64,000 bases of DNA from Flavobacterium sp. N502540 (GCF_025947365.1 NZ_CP110012.1:744001-808000), one strand, 5' to 3'; numbered from the stretch's first letter, positions 44,914-55,488 are shown. Numbers and translations are program-made. The notes: generated from the letters alone by a model not told the origin.

Positions 44914-46134
44914 ATGACCATTGGAGTTGGCGGATCTAACGCAATTGCAGAATTAGAAAAAATACAAAACATGACCCTGAATGTAAAGGCCATTCAGCCG
45001 GAGGAATATCAAATGCGCATTCAGAAAGCGGTGTCGCTTATGAAAACAGCAGGTTTTAAGTCCTTATTCGTGAACGCAGGAACCAATTTATACTATTTTA
45101 CAGGAACCAAATGGAATCCCTCTGAAAGAATGGTTGGTGCCTTATTATTTGAAGACGGCAGCCTGGAATATATTGTTCCAAAATTTGAGGAAGGTACTTT
45201 TAGAAAATTCATGAAAATTGAAGGCCATTTGAATTGCTGGGAAGAACACGAATCGCCATCTGTTTTACTTGGAAAGGTCCTGGAGACCAAAGGCATAAAC
45301 AACGGTAAAATTGCACTGGACGAATCTGCCGGATATTTTTTAGTTGATGCTATCGTAAAAGCCAATCCAAATTACGAATTCGAAAATTCCCAACCGGTTA
45401 CAACTGGCTGTCGTATTCAGAAATCAGCAAATGAAATTGCGATCATCCAACAAGCCAAAGAAATTACGATGGTGGTTCAACGTGCCGCTGCACGTATTTT
45501 GTATCCGGGCATAAAAGCCGAAACGGTTGTCGATTTTATCAATCAGGCACATCTTAAAGCGGGAATTACTTCAGGATCTCACTTTTGTATTGTGTTGTTT
45601 GCAGATGATTCTCAATATCCGCATGGGGTTACTACACCTCAGGATTTAAAAGAAAACGATGTTGTACTTATTGACACCGGCTGTCGTTTGGAAGGTTATT
45701 TATCTGATATTACCCGAACTTATGTGTACGGGACTCCAACGGAAGCACACATCAAAATCTGGAATTTAGAAAAGGCCGCACAAAAAGCCGCTTTTGATGC
45801 CGCCCAATTGGGAGCAACTTGTGGTTCTGTCGATGATGCCGCTCGCAAAGTAATTGCAGCAGGCGGTTTAAGTACCGATTATGAATTGCCCGGATTACCT
45901 CATCGCGTTGGTCACGGAACAGGATTAGATATTCACGAACATCCATATTTAGTAAGAGGTAATGCCACTATTCTGCAAGAAGGAATGGTAGTAAGTAACG
46001 AACCTATGCTTTGCATCCCGGGTCAATTCGGGATTCGTCATGAAGATCATTTTTACATGACCGCTGAAGGCCCAAAATGGTTTACTACTCCAATGCACAG
46101 TATTGATAATCCGTTTGGCATTGACATCAATTAA
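44914..46134 (+). CDS. M24 family Xaa-Pro peptidase
   Basis: The 406-residue protein has a creatinase-like N-terminal domain (about 30-165) and a pita-bread metallopeptidase domain (about 175-400). The five metal ligands are visible: Asp in VVLIDTGC, Asp in YLSDITRTY, His in HRVGHGTG, Glu in VSNEPM and Glu in IRHEDHF. It lacks a signal peptide and should be cytoplasmic. It cleaves X-Pro peptide bonds or dipeptides. This is a second, different M24 enzyme besides the one at 57655. A terminator palindrome follows. Confidence 0.92.
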   Translation: MTIGVGGSNAIAELEKIQNMTLNVKAIQPEEYQMRIQKAVSLMKTAGFKSLFVNAGTNLYYFTGTKWNPSERMVGALLFEDGSLEYIVPKFEEGTFRKFMKIEGHLNCWEEHESPSVLLGKVLETKGINNGKIALDESAGYFLVDAIVKANPNYEFENSQPVTTGCRIQKSANEIAIIQQAKEITMVVQRAAARILYPGIKAETVVDFINQAHLKAGITSGSHFCIVLFADDSQYPHGVTTPQDLKENDVVLIDTGCRLEGYLSDITRTYVYGTPTEAHIKIWNLEKAAQKAAFDAAQLGATCGSVDDAARKVIAAGGLSTDYELPGLPHRVGHGTGLDIHEHPYLVRGNATILQEGMVVSNEPMLCIPGQFGIRHEDHFYMTAEGPKWFTTPMHSIDNPFGIDIN

Positions 46135-46164
46135 GCTGTATTTTATTTTAAAAAGCATAAAAAA

Positions 46165-46186
46165 AGGGAAACGATATCGTTTCCCT
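46165..46186. terminator. palindromic terminator for the M43 gene
   Basis: AGGGAAACGAT/ATCGTTTCCCT is an 11-bp perfect palindrome. On the minus strand it is followed by seven T's, 25 bases after the stop of the M43 protease gene. Confidence 0.75.
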
Positions 46187-46210
46187 CTTCTTCTTTACAA
46201 ACCAAATTAT

Positions 46211-49200
46211 TTATTTAACCAATAACTTTTTAGTATCTGTGAAGCTTCCATCTGTAGCTACCACTATATAAACTCCTTTTCTAAGACGGTTTACCGGATA
46301 AGAAACTGTGTTTTTCACAATGTCAATAACATTTCCTGTACTGTCGTAGATCGTGATCTTAGTATCCGCCAGGTTTAAATTAGCGAAGTTGAAATTAACC
46401 ACATCCGAAGCCGGATTAGGATACATTGTAAATGATTTTGTAAAATCAGTCTGGTCTGCTCCCGCACTTCCGTTTTGTAAATCAATAGTAAGAGGAGTAC
46501 TCCAATTACTAACGTCAGTTGCATTTTTAGCTCTAACTCTGAACTGATAAACGGTTTGTGTGCCTTGTTTCGGAATCCATAAATAATAGGTTGTTGAAGT
46601 TCCGAAAGTCGTCCAGCCTGTAGTAGCATTATTCAACTGCACTTCATAACTTGTTGCATTCGCTACTGTATTCCATGAAGCATAAAATCCGGATGAATAT
46701 ACTCCTGAATTCCCAATATTTGTTGGTGTTGGCAAAGTTGCCGGATTAGGTGCTGTACCTGCAACAACTGTATAGTCTTCCACATCACCATCTCCAATGT
46801 TTCCACAAGCCGAAGGGTTCGAATAATATTTCATTACAATACGCATTCTGGTGGTTCCGGTAAACGCAATTGGCGTAAAACTACCTGTAGCTGTTCCGGT
46901 AGAAGAAATTCCGTCAATCACTTTTTCGGAAGCATCAAAAACATTGTTTTTATTGTAATCAATCCATACTCCCCAATATTCTAAATAAGATCCTCCGGAG
47001 AAACCTGCTGCCAGACTAACATTTGTAGCTGCTCCAGGAGTTACGGTTATGGTTTTAGAAGTAAGATTGGCATAACCGCCTGCATCTTTACCGGATGCAT
47101 TGGTAAAACTTCCAATAGTTACTGAATTGATGTATTCGTAATTATTATTCCCCTGAGCAGTACAATAAGCTGACCCTGCCGCAAGAGTAGCCGTAACCTC
47201 ATTAGAATAGGCTGAGTAAATACTATTTGCTTTTGCACGTACTCTGTATTTATAAGTACTTCCTGCTGTCAAACCTGTGTTGGTATAGGTAAGTGCTGTA
47301 CTTGGCAATGTTGTTATTTCGGCAAAAACATTATCTGCTCCTGCTCTTTCTACTACAATGTTTGTCGCATTAGTTGCGTTGTTTACCCATGTCAATTGTG
47401 CTTGTAAACTGGTATTGTTCACTGTAGCTGTCAGACTTGTAGGTGCCAAAACGGTTACAGGTGCCTGAGTTCCGGTCTGAATGGATTCGTTTGGCTTCGT
47501 ATTGTAAGCATAGTCTAAAACGGAATAACCAACTCCTCCCGCTTCTACTTTAACATGCATCCAGCCATAACAGGTACGCCCTCTGCTTTTATATTCAAAA
47601 CCGATATAACCTGTTTGATTGTCCCAGGCGGTATAACTTGCCGTTCTTAAATCTAACTGATCCGGATATGCCGCACCAGGGGTTACAAAATTACTTGAGG
47701 CACCAATTGTTGTTCCCTCTGTAATTAAACTAATGTTACGTGTACCCGCAGGTCCTACCAGTCTTTTGCCATAAGTTTCTACTTTTAAAGCGGCAGCGGC
47801 AAACTGCCATGCTCCATACTCCGTATTATCACCGATTCCTAAATCAAAATATTGCCAGGTTTGGGCTGCCGAAGCTACATAATCAGGATTGTTTACATAG
47901 AAAACTCCGTAAGGCGCATCAAATTTCAAATTGATTGTTTTTGATGACATATCAAGAGTCGCAATTCCTCCAGTGATTGCAGCATCTTTAAAGGTAATCG
48001 TCACAGCAGCATCATTTGCAGGTAGATGTGCGGTTGCTTTTCCGGTAAAGGAAACCACTACTTTATTATTTCCCTGAAGCGTCAGTACAGTGCTTAATCC
48101 TGAAGGAACTCCCGTAATAGTATAATCAGTTCCGGCAGTTAAGGTTCCTGTGCTTTTTGTAAAAGTTCCATTGTTAGTAGATAACGAAATTGTACTGGTC
48201 GTGGTAACACCACCGTCATTTGCCTCTGCTTCGTACAGTATACTTTCTGATAGAACAACGGCCGTTTTGTTAGTCACACCGGTATAAATAGGCGCATTGG
48301 GTTGTGTATTATAGGCATATTCAGAAATGGTGTAACCGTCTCCATTTGCCGCAACATTTATCTTGAACCAGCCATAGCAAGGTAATCCATCGATTTTGTA
48401 TTCAAAACCTACATATCCGGATTTTCCATCCCAGGCGGTATAACTCGCTGTTCTTAGATCTAATTGATTTGGGTATGCTCCCGGAGCGGTCATATTACTT
48501 GTTGGACCAACTGCGGTATTTTGAGCCAATAAGGTAATGTTTCGGCTGCCACTCTCGCACGTTAATCTTTTGCCGTAAGTTTCAATTTTTAATGCATTGG
48601 CTGCATAACGCCAACCTCCGAATGAAGTGTCGTCTCCTTTTGCAATATCAAAAAACTTCCAGACTAAATTTGAGGAGATGTTAATATCCGGCATGTCAAC
48701 AAAGAAGATTCCGTAAGGATCCGTAAATCTTAAATTGTAAAACAGAGCAGTACAAGACAATCCTGTGGTTCCTCCTGTAAATGCTGCAGGCAAGAATGTG
48801 ATTCCGGCGGTTGTATTTTGTGCTGCCGCGTGATTTGTTGCTTTTCCTGAAAGCGTTACTGTCACTTGACCATTTGAATTTACAGTAACAACTGGTGTGA
48901 TTCCGGCTGGAAAAGTATGTGTGAAATGGGTTCCAGCTGACAAAGTTCCTGAACTTAGCGCAAACGTTTTGCCTCCGCTTAAAGTTACCACAGAGGCTGT
49001 GTCGAAAGATCCATCATTGATAACAGCTTCTTTAAAAGTAGTTCCGGTTGCTACTAAACTACTTTCAGTAGTGTTCACTCCGGTATCAATTAAGTTTTGC
49101 GGCTGCCAGAGTGTAATCCTTGCCGGATGCTGTAAAGCTGCCAGCATTCTGTCAATCTGACCCTGGGTGTACATTTTATAACAGCCTTGCGCGCCATTGT

Positions 49201-50059
49201 ACCCCATATAGTTTTCAATATTTACCTTATCTCCTGTACAATTGGTTCCCGGTGTACAGGCCAGGGTGTGCTGACCGTCTTCCGCCGGAGTGTCGGCAAC
49301 TTCATCTGTGCCGGAGCAGCCTCCTTCGAAAGTATGAATTAAATTTAAGAAATGTCCAAATTCATGTGTAAGGGTTGCTGAGAATTCTTTGCTGTATGAA
49401 TTGTCGTAAAGGTAAGCTCCGTTAAAAACGACACGAGCTGTGTTATTGGCTGTCATACCAGAATCAGGATACCAGGCAACTCCTGAGTTGTTAAAAACCC
49501 CTTCGTTATACAAATCGTTCTGAATGTAAACGTTCATATATTTTTTATTGTCCCAGGCATCGGCTGCAATCTGGTCGTCATAACCACCACCATTTCCATA
49601 ACCGTTTTTGGCTGCATGGAAAACAACACCTGTGGTACATCCGCCATTAGGGTCTTTTTTTGCCAGTTTAAATTCGATGTTTAGTGTTCCTCTTCTCGCT
49701 TGAAAAAAGGGTTCAACTGTTTGGTAATCGGCATTCCTGCCATTGAAATCGTCATTTAGTTGAGCCAAATGATTGACGATCTTTTCATAGGTAATGGTTT
49801 TTCCGCTTTGTACGTCTCCATAAATATGGAAAACCACGGGGATAACATAAGTAGGTGTTGCTGCTGTTTTTGAAGTTTTGCTTTTACGCTGGAGGGTAAA
49901 TGTTTTGGTAAAGGCATCAAAATCTTTTTTTTCCTGAAGTGATTTGGGGCTATTCCGATACACTTTGGCGTTTTCTTCTGTCGTCCGGCAAGGAAGTCCC
50001 TGCGCGCTCATTTTCCCTATCGAAAAAACGAGCATTAATACTAGTAGTTTTGTTTTCAT
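46211..50059 (-). CDS. M43 cytophagalysin-type metalloprotease with T9SS sorting domain
   Basis: The 1282-residue secreted protein has a signal peptide (1-19). The M43 pappalysin catalytic domain (about 70-330) includes the zinc motif HEFGHFLNLIH (232-242) and the Met-turn region ENYMGYNGAQGCYKMYT. Two copies of a beta module follow (about 335-595 and 600-865; both contain TASYTAWD and Y-AYNT), then a Fn3 domain, a GEVED domain (about 985-1090; YWGVWIDYNKNNVFDASEK), another Fn3 domain and a type A T9SS sorting domain (about 1210-1282). It is exported and surface-attached or released. M43 enzymes digest proteins, including extracellular-matrix substrates in some cases. It lies downstream of a SusC/SusD pair on the same strand. 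Confidence 0.93.
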   Translation of the reverse strand: MKTKLLVLMLVFSIGKMSAQGLPCRTTEENAKVYRNSPKSLQEKKDFDAFTKTFTLQRKSKTSKTAATPTYVIPVVFHIYGDVQSGKTITYEKIVNHLAQLNDDFNGRNADYQTVEPFFQARRGTLNIEFKLAKKDPNGGCTTGVVFHAAKNGYGNGGGYDDQIAADAWDNKKYMNVYIQNDLYNEGVFNNSGVAWYPDSGMTANNTARVVFNGAYLYDNSYSKEFSATLTHEFGHFLNLIHTFEGGCSGTDEVADTPAEDGQHTLACTPGTNCTGDKVNIENYMGYNGAQGCYKMYTQGQIDRMLAALQHPARITLWQPQNLIDTGVNTTESSLVATGTTFKEAVINDGSFDTASVVTLSGGKTFALSSGTLSAGTHFTHTFPAGITPVVTVNSNGQVTVTLSGKATNHAAAQNTTAGITFLPAAFTGGTTGLSCTALFYNLRFTDPYGIFFVDMPDINISSNLVWKFFDIAKGDDTSFGGWRYAANALKIETYGKRLTCESGSRNITLLAQNTAVGPTSNMTAPGAYPNQLDLRTASYTAWDGKSGYVGFEYKIDGLPCYGWFKINVAANGDGYTISEYAYNTQPNAPIYTGVTNKTAVVLSESILYEAEANDGGVTTTSTISLSTNNGTFTKSTGTLTAGTDYTITGVPSGLSTVLTLQGNNKVVVSFTGKATAHLPANDAAVTITFKDAAITGGIATLDMSSKTINLKFDAPYGVFYVNNPDYVASAAQTWQYFDLGIGDNTEYGAWQFAAAALKVETYGKRLVGPAGTRNISLITEGTTIGASSNFVTPGAAYPDQLDLRTASYTAWDNQTGYIGFEYKSRGRTCYGWMHVKVEAGGVGYSVLDYAYNTKPNESIQTGTQAPVTVLAPTSLTATVNNTSLQAQLTWVNNATNATNIVVERAGADNVFAEITTLPSTALTYTNTGLTAGSTYKYRVRAKANSIYSAYSNEVTATLAAGSAYCTAQGNNNYEYINSVTIGSFTNASGKDAGGYANLTSKTITVTPGAATNVSLAAGFSGGSYLEYWGVWIDYNKNNVFDASEKVIDGISSTGTATGSFTPIAFTGTTRMRIVMKYYSNPSACGNIGDGDVEDYTVVAGTAPNPATLPTPTNIGNSGVYSSGFYASWNTVANATSYEVQLNNATTGWTTFGTSTTYYLWIPKQGTQTVYQFRVRAKNATDVSNWSTPLTIDLQNGSAGADQTDFTKSFTMYPNPASDVVNFNFANLNLADTKITIYDSTGNVIDIVKNTVSYPVNRLRKGVYIVVATDGSFTDTKKLLVK

Positions 50060-50084
50060 TTTTTTTGGGTTAATTTGTTGCCAC

Positions 50085-50092
50085 CAAATTTA
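50085..50092 (-). promoter_or_regulatory. candidate -7 element TAAATTTG for the M43 gene
   Basis: On the minus strand the octamer fits TAnnTTTG, 26 bases upstream of the ATG at 50059. Confidence 0.4.
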
Positions 50093-50248
50093 CCAGCATA
50101 GCTTCTATTTTATTGATACTATGTTATTTAAAAACAATATATAATTAACAACTTTTTAACTTTAAAAAAACACATAATTAAAAAATAAACCAAATAAACC
50201 AAGCATTCATAAACAAATTAAGCCATTTTTTAAATAAAACAAAACCAA

Positions 50249-50494
50249 GACTTCGACTTCGCTCAGTCGGACAATGTAATTCAATAAATAAAACCTGACC
50301 TTCACTCAGTCCGACAATGGGATTCAATAAACACTTCGACTTCGCTCAGTCGGACAATGTAATTCAATAAATAAGACCTGAACTTCGCTCAGTCGGACAA
50401 TGGGATTCAAAATAAAAGCTTCGACTTCGCTCAGTCCAACAATGCAATTCAAAATAAAAACTAGACTTTGTTCCGTCGGACAATGGGATTAAAC
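50249..50494. repeat. six tandem units of about 41 bp (TTCGCTCAGTCGGACAATG)
   Basis: Units begin near 50249, 50293, 50333, 50376, 50419 and 50461. They alternate between TGTAATTC and TGGGATTC endings, so the higher-order period is about 83 bp. A single related copy lies at 17691-17711. It belongs to the dispersed CTTCGACTTCGCTCAG class frequent in Bacteroidota intergenic DNA (known from general experience). No gene is present in 50060-50550. Confidence 0.8.
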
Positions 50495-50499
50495 AAAAA

Positions 50500-50530
50500 A
50501 ACCGGAACCTAATTAAAGGCCCCGGTTAAA
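50500..50530 (-). terminator. terminator of the second susCD pair
   Basis: AACCGG and CCGGTT (50500-50505 with 50522-50527), extended by CCT/AGG across a 2-base mismatch. The minus strand continues into TTTTTTT. The susD stop is 20 bases upstream. Confidence 0.6.
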
Positions 50531-50550
50531 AACAGGAAAACTAATTCAAA

Positions 50551-52008
50551 TTAAAATTTATCCCAGAAAATTTTTGTAGTCATTAAATCTCCTCCTATGG
50601 CAGCAGCAGCAGCCTCATAATTTCCTTTGTTTAAGGTTTTATCAAAAAGAGAGTAAATAGTACGAACCGGTACTTTTCCTTTTGCTGCATCAACTGCAGT
50701 TACAGGAGCTACTAATGCAGGGAAATCTAATCTTCTGTATTCTGTCCAGGCTTCAAATCCTCTGTTGTAATAAGCGATCCAAAGCTGGTAGGCGATTTTT
50801 TCCTTAGTCGTTCCGGCAGCAGTTGCAAAGTCAACATCTGTTCTGTTTACATAGGTCTGTGCATCAGCATTCGAAACTCCCCAAAAGTTCATGCTTGCCA
50901 AAATTCCTTTTTTATAATATTCTTCCGGAGTTCCTCCTACGCTAAATCCTCTGTTTGCGGCATCTGCCAAAAGGAAACAGGTTTCCGTGTAATCAAAAAT
51001 TACTCCCGGGTTTGTTCTTTCTTTCAATCTTGATCCCATGTTTGAAAAATCGCCATAACTCACTTGTTTGGCATAGGGAGCTCCTTTATAACTGCCGCCT
51101 TTTTTAGAGTCCGGATTAAAGAATATATCACGTCTTGGATCATTTTTTCCATTTAATTCATTCACAAAATATTCAGTCGGGATGGTTTGACTTTCGTTTA
51201 CCAAAGTATCATACAACGGATTCATATCAATAAGTGATGAAAAATACTGGAACAATGCGGTTTCATCTTCACTGGTCATTACTCCTGAATTGTAAGCACT
51301 TTCTATTATTGCTTTTGCTTTTGCAGGTTCAACGTCAGCAAGGTGTAATCCCAATTTTAATTTCACACTATTGGCTAATGTTTTCCATTTTGTCACATCG
51401 CCTTTGTAAATTAAATCGGCTTTACCAAAACTCTCTTTACTGCCGTCCATAGCCGTGATAGCGGCATCTAATCTGGCAGCCAAATCTAAATAAATGGTTT
51501 TGGCATCATCGTATTTAGGATAAGGATATGCATTAATATCCAGAGCTTCACTGTAAGGCACATTTCCAAATAAATCTACAAGTGCCTGATAAGCCATCAC
51601 AATCTGAACGTCAAGTACTGCGATTTTGTTTTTCTTAATTGCAGTATCAACAGCTCCTAAAGCTTCTTTGCTCTTTATTTCTTTTTGAGCGTTTACTAAA
51701 TCCTGTAAAACGTCTCTGTATAATAAAGTTGACAGAGAACTTCCTAAATTTCTTCTCTCCATATTGTAGTTTACCTCATCTGTATAAGTTGTGGTAGACC
51801 AATATTGAGCATATCCTCTAAAATTGTTACTGTTTACCGAAGCATTAGTCAGGAAGTAGGCATAATTTACCTGTGCATTGGCCATAAGTGCCCCCGGCAA
51901 AGCAGTGTTATATGCTTTTTTATCCTTATTTAAATCTTCTAAGTTATCACAAGAGGCTACCGAAAGTAAAATGGCTCCTGCAAAAAATATCGTTTTTACT
52001 ATTTTCAT
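50551..52008 (-). CDS. SusD-like nutrient-binding lipoprotein (SusD-like_2)
   Basis: The 485-residue protein has a lipoprotein signal (LLSVASC, Cys about 20) followed by NLEDLNKDKKAYNTALPGAL, the opening of the SusD-like_2 family. Later conserved parts are YQALVDLFGNVPYSEALDI, LANSVKLKLGLHLADVEP and AYQLWIAYYNRGFEAWTEYR. It is the surface lid of the SusC transporter encoded 11 bases upstream. The family is often used for substrates other than starch-like glycans. Its neighbourhood of proteases suggests peptide binding, which is inference. Confidence 0.93.
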   Translation of the reverse strand: MKIVKTIFFAGAILLSVASCDNLEDLNKDKKAYNTALPGALMANAQVNYAYFLTNASVNSNNFRGYAQYWSTTTYTDEVNYNMERRNLGSSLSTLLYRDVLQDLVNAQKEIKSKEALGAVDTAIKKNKIAVLDVQIVMAYQALVDLFGNVPYSEALDINAYPYPKYDDAKTIYLDLAARLDAAITAMDGSKESFGKADLIYKGDVTKWKTLANSVKLKLGLHLADVEPAKAKAIIESAYNSGVMTSEDETALFQYFSSLIDMNPLYDTLVNESQTIPTEYFVNELNGKNDPRRDIFFNPDSKKGGSYKGAPYAKQVSYGDFSNMGSRLKERTNPGVIFDYTETCFLLADAANRGFSVGGTPEEYYKKGILASMNFWGVSNADAQTYVNRTDVDFATAAGTTKEKIAYQLWIAYYNRGFEAWTEYRRLDFPALVAPVTAVDAAKGKVPVRTIYSLFDKTLNKGNYEAAAAAIGGDLMTTKIFWDKF

Positions 52009-52019
52009 TTTTTTTGTTT

Positions 52020-55000
52020 TTAGAATTGAACTTTCATATTAAAGTTGTACTCTTTTGAGGTAGGCAAAACTCCGGTTTGAAAGCCCTGAAGATTTCCTGA
52101 AGAAAGTCCCGCTTCCGGATCAGCGTAAGGTAAATTTTTATGAATGATCCATAAGTTGCTTCCATTGACTGACAAAATCATATTGGTGATAAAAGTCTTC
52201 GCAAGGAATTTTGACGGCAATCTGTAGCTTAATCCTAACTCACGTAATTTCACATAAGAAGCATCGTAAACATATTGCTGTTCCGGCATGGAGTTGTAAA
52301 AAGAATATCCATTTGCTCCTTCTACGCTTACGATTTTGTCGTTTGGAGTTCCGTCTGCCTTAACACCTGCCAACAAAATCCCTCCTCCATTTGCCAGCGG
52401 CTCTCTTTGCGGAACACCTAAATGGTTATTGGAAACTGTACTCTCATAAATACCTGTAGTATGTCCGAAACGTTGGTCTAATGAGTAAACATCTCCTCCT
52501 TTTTTCACATCAATCAGGAAGTTTAATGAGAAATTTTTATACGTAATTACGTTATTCAAACCACCAATCCAGTCCGGATTTATATCTCCAATTGTGGCTC
52601 CTGCAGTTTGCTGATATCTTCCGTTTGAACGAATTACTTTTTCTCCGTTTAAATATGTAAATCCGGAACCAATCAACTGTCCAATTGGTTTTCCAACTTC
52701 AGCAACATATCCTACTCCCTGGAAAGATCCTAACGAAATTCTGTCAGCTCCTCCTAATGAAATCACTTCATTTTTATTGGTAGACCAGTTTACTTTTGCT
52801 TCCCAGCTAAAATTTGCTGTCTTTACCGGAATTACAGACAAGGTTACCTCATATCCTTTATTCTGAACATCACCTCCGTTTATCCAGGCTCTGGTATAGC
52901 CGGTTTGTGTAGGTGTTTCAACAGAAAGAATCTGGTTGGTTGTATTGGTTTTGTAGTAAGAGAAGTCAAGACCTACACGATTATTGAACAATTTAAGTTC
53001 AATACCTGCTTCGATACCTTTTGTCAGCTCACTTTTTAAATTAGCATTACTTTTTTCATTTTCTGTAGAAAAACGAATTCCATCAGGTCCAAAATTATCG
53101 TTCTTTGAATAGTTTGCTGCAATCACCGAAAATGGTGCATCAACACCTGTATCAGCATAATTCAAACGCAATTTTCCAAATGATAACCAACTTGTTTTAA
53201 TATGGTTACTAAAAATATAAGTTCCTGTAATCGAAGGGTATGTATAAGTACTATTATCTGTTGGCAATGTCGAAGATTTATCTACACGATAAGTTCCCTC
53301 TAAGAAATACGTTTCCATAAAATTGAAACTTGCACTGGCATAAACACTGTTGGTACCAATGGTTACTTCTGACTCACTAGGACTGTTGATTTTATCAATA
53401 GAATTACTCAAAGCATAAATTCCAGGTACTACCAGTCCGCCATTTGTCGCTGTAAAAATAGACTTACCCACCGAACGTCTTGAATTGGCTCCAAGCATTC
53501 CGTTAAACTTAATTCCATCTGTAATATTGGTTTTAAAATTCATGATCAAATCGAAGTTGATCTCCCTGAATGTTTTATCAAATCTGGTATACTGCCCAAG
53601 TGCATTTTGTGTTCTTTTTGACCCCACGGCAATACGCTCTTCCTGTAACTGATTATAGGTATCTACAGCACCTTTACCTGTAACCTCAAACCAATCGGTG
53701 ATTTGTGTATTCAAAGCAAAGTTTCCGAAAAAACGATCACGATTTAAAGTGTTGTAGTTGTTGTATCTTTGAAAATAAGGATTGTCATGAAACTGCAGTG
53801 TTAAATCATTTGGTCCTCCAACACTCCAGGTTGTATTTTCACCTGTAAGATTGTAAGCATCTTTTAAATCCTGAAAATCCACACTTGTAGAATACCATTG
53901 CCTGATACTGCTCAGATAGTTATTTCCACCGTCACCATAACCGGTTTCATTCATTCCTTTCGCATCTGCTTTTAAATAATTGGCCGATGCCGAAATTTTA
54001 GTTTTAGGCAAAATGTTATAGCTTCCGGAAAAGTTAAAATTGTCTTTACGATTGTTACTGTTTGGCAAAATCCCCTGATTCATGTTATAGTTAGTATAAC
54101 CAAATCTGAAATCTCCTTTCTCACCTGATCCCGTAAAAGCAATATTATTAATGAACGTTAAACTCTTTTGGTAAAAATCATTTGGATTTTTCTTTACCGC
54201 TGTCCATGGAGTAGCTTTTCCGTAACCCGGTAATTCAGGATAGAAAGAACTCCAGTTGTACACTAATAAATTCGGATCAAATTTAGGTCCCCATGAAGCA
54301 TCATCAGTTGCAGCATACGGATGTACACCACTTCCTAAATCAACTGTTCCGTAGAAGTCACCGTATCCTCCACCGTACTGATTTTGATACTCCGGTAATG
54401 TTTTTTTATCGACTACACCCACAGTAACTCCGGAACTAAAACTTACACCTAAACCTCCTTTAGATTTACTTCCTTTTTTTAGCGTTACGAGAATCACCCC
54501 ATTTGAAGCTCTTGAACCATACAAAGCAGAAGCTGCAGCTCCTTTCAGTACGTTCATCGTTTCGATATCATCAGGATTGATATCCGAAGCGGCATTTCCG
54601 TAATCGTATCCTCCCGTGTTACCTCCTCTTTTCTGATCTGCACTATTGGTATTGTCATTATTCAACGGAATACCGTCTACAATCCATAACGCCTGATTAT
54701 TTCCAGTCAGGGAAGTAGTACCACGAATCACCACATTTGTTGAACCTCCGATATTATTATTACGTCTGATTTGTACACCGGCAATTTTACCCGAAATAGC
54801 GTTGGCTACGTTACCATTGTTTACTTTGGTCAGATCCTCTCCTTTAATTTCCTGAGTGGCGTACCCTAAAGATTTCTTTTCTCTTTTAAGCCCCAAAGCG
54901 GTAACCACAACCTCTCCAAGCTGCTCTGATGCAGGAGATAAAGCTACATTCGCCGTGTTACCCGTAACGGTTACCTCTACAGCCTTCATCCCGATATAAT

Positions 55001-55226
55001 TAAAGATTAAAACAGCGTTTTGACTTGTCTTTATAGAATATTTACCGTCAAAATCAGTTTGGGCTCCTGTTTTTGTTCCTTTGATCAATACACTCGCACC
55101 CGGTAAAGGCAAGCCTGCATTATCTGAAACAATTCCCGATACAACCCGCTCCTGTGCGAGCGCAAATTGTGCTAGCAGTACAAAAAAAAGTACTACCGTT
55201 TTTCTTTGAAAAAACTTGAATTTCAT
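52020..55226 (-). CDS. SusC/RagA family TonB-linked outer-membrane transporter
   Basis: The 1068-residue protein has a signal peptide (ending AQFALAQ), a carboxypeptidase-regulatory-like domain (about 28-105; VSGIVSDNAGLPLPGASVLI), a TonB-box-like region GEVVVTALGLKREKKSLGYA, a plug domain (LWIVDGIPLNN; AAASALYGSRASNGVILVTL) and a barrel ending in YNFNMKVQF. The VTALGLKREKK form is the subgroup paired with SusD-like_2 proteins. It imports a nutrient with TonB energy. Its gene is followed by susD, and the M43 protease gene lies beyond a repeat-bearing gap. Confidence 0.95.
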   Translation of the reverse strand: MKFKFFQRKTVVLFFVLLAQFALAQERVVSGIVSDNAGLPLPGASVLIKGTKTGAQTDFDGKYSIKTSQNAVLIFNYIGMKAVEVTVTGNTANVALSPASEQLGEVVVTALGLKREKKSLGYATQEIKGEDLTKVNNGNVANAISGKIAGVQIRRNNNIGGSTNVVIRGTTSLTGNNQALWIVDGIPLNNDNTNSADQKRGGNTGGYDYGNAASDINPDDIETMNVLKGAAASALYGSRASNGVILVTLKKGSKSKGGLGVSFSSGVTVGVVDKKTLPEYQNQYGGGYGDFYGTVDLGSGVHPYAATDDASWGPKFDPNLLVYNWSSFYPELPGYGKATPWTAVKKNPNDFYQKSLTFINNIAFTGSGEKGDFRFGYTNYNMNQGILPNSNNRKDNFNFSGSYNILPKTKISASANYLKADAKGMNETGYGDGGNNYLSSIRQWYSTSVDFQDLKDAYNLTGENTTWSVGGPNDLTLQFHDNPYFQRYNNYNTLNRDRFFGNFALNTQITDWFEVTGKGAVDTYNQLQEERIAVGSKRTQNALGQYTRFDKTFREINFDLIMNFKTNITDGIKFNGMLGANSRRSVGKSIFTATNGGLVVPGIYALSNSIDKINSPSESEVTIGTNSVYASASFNFMETYFLEGTYRVDKSSTLPTDNSTYTYPSITGTYIFSNHIKTSWLSFGKLRLNYADTGVDAPFSVIAANYSKNDNFGPDGIRFSTENEKSNANLKSELTKGIEAGIELKLFNNRVGLDFSYYKTNTTNQILSVETPTQTGYTRAWINGGDVQNKGYEVTLSVIPVKTANFSWEAKVNWSTNKNEVISLGGADRISLGSFQGVGYVAEVGKPIGQLIGSGFTYLNGEKVIRSNGRYQQTAGATIGDINPDWIGGLNNVITYKNFSLNFLIDVKKGGDVYSLDQRFGHTTGIYESTVSNNHLGVPQREPLANGGGILLAGVKADGTPNDKIVSVEGANGYSFYNSMPEQQYVYDASYVKLRELGLSYRLPSKFLAKTFITNMILSVNGSNLWIIHKNLPYADPEAGLSSGNLQGFQTGVLPTSKEYNFNMKVQF

Positions 55227-55427
55227 AAAATGGTTTTATAATTAGTATTGGCAAATGTTTTGCTTTTTTGATAATTTTTATGATAATATATTATCGCAAA
55301 AACCTATTATATTACCCTTTTGTTACATATTTAATATTTTACATGTATTATCTTACCCTTTCAAATTTGCGCAACATACGTAATTATTTTCTTACTTTTT
55401 GTGTTTTTTTAATTGATTTTAGACCAC

Positions 55428-55471
55428 AAAAAAAGGGAGAAGTCCTTTTTACAGAAATTCTCCCCTTTTTT
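55428..55471 (-). terminator. terminator of the hydroxyproline/peptidase operon
   Basis: GGGAGAA and TTCTCCCC pair within A- and T-runs (left arm from about 55428, right arm to 55471). The minus strand ends in seven T's. It follows the DPP-IV-like gene (stop at 55489) and separates it from susC. Confidence 0.7.
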
Positions 55472-55488
55472 ATGCTTTTAAAACGATT

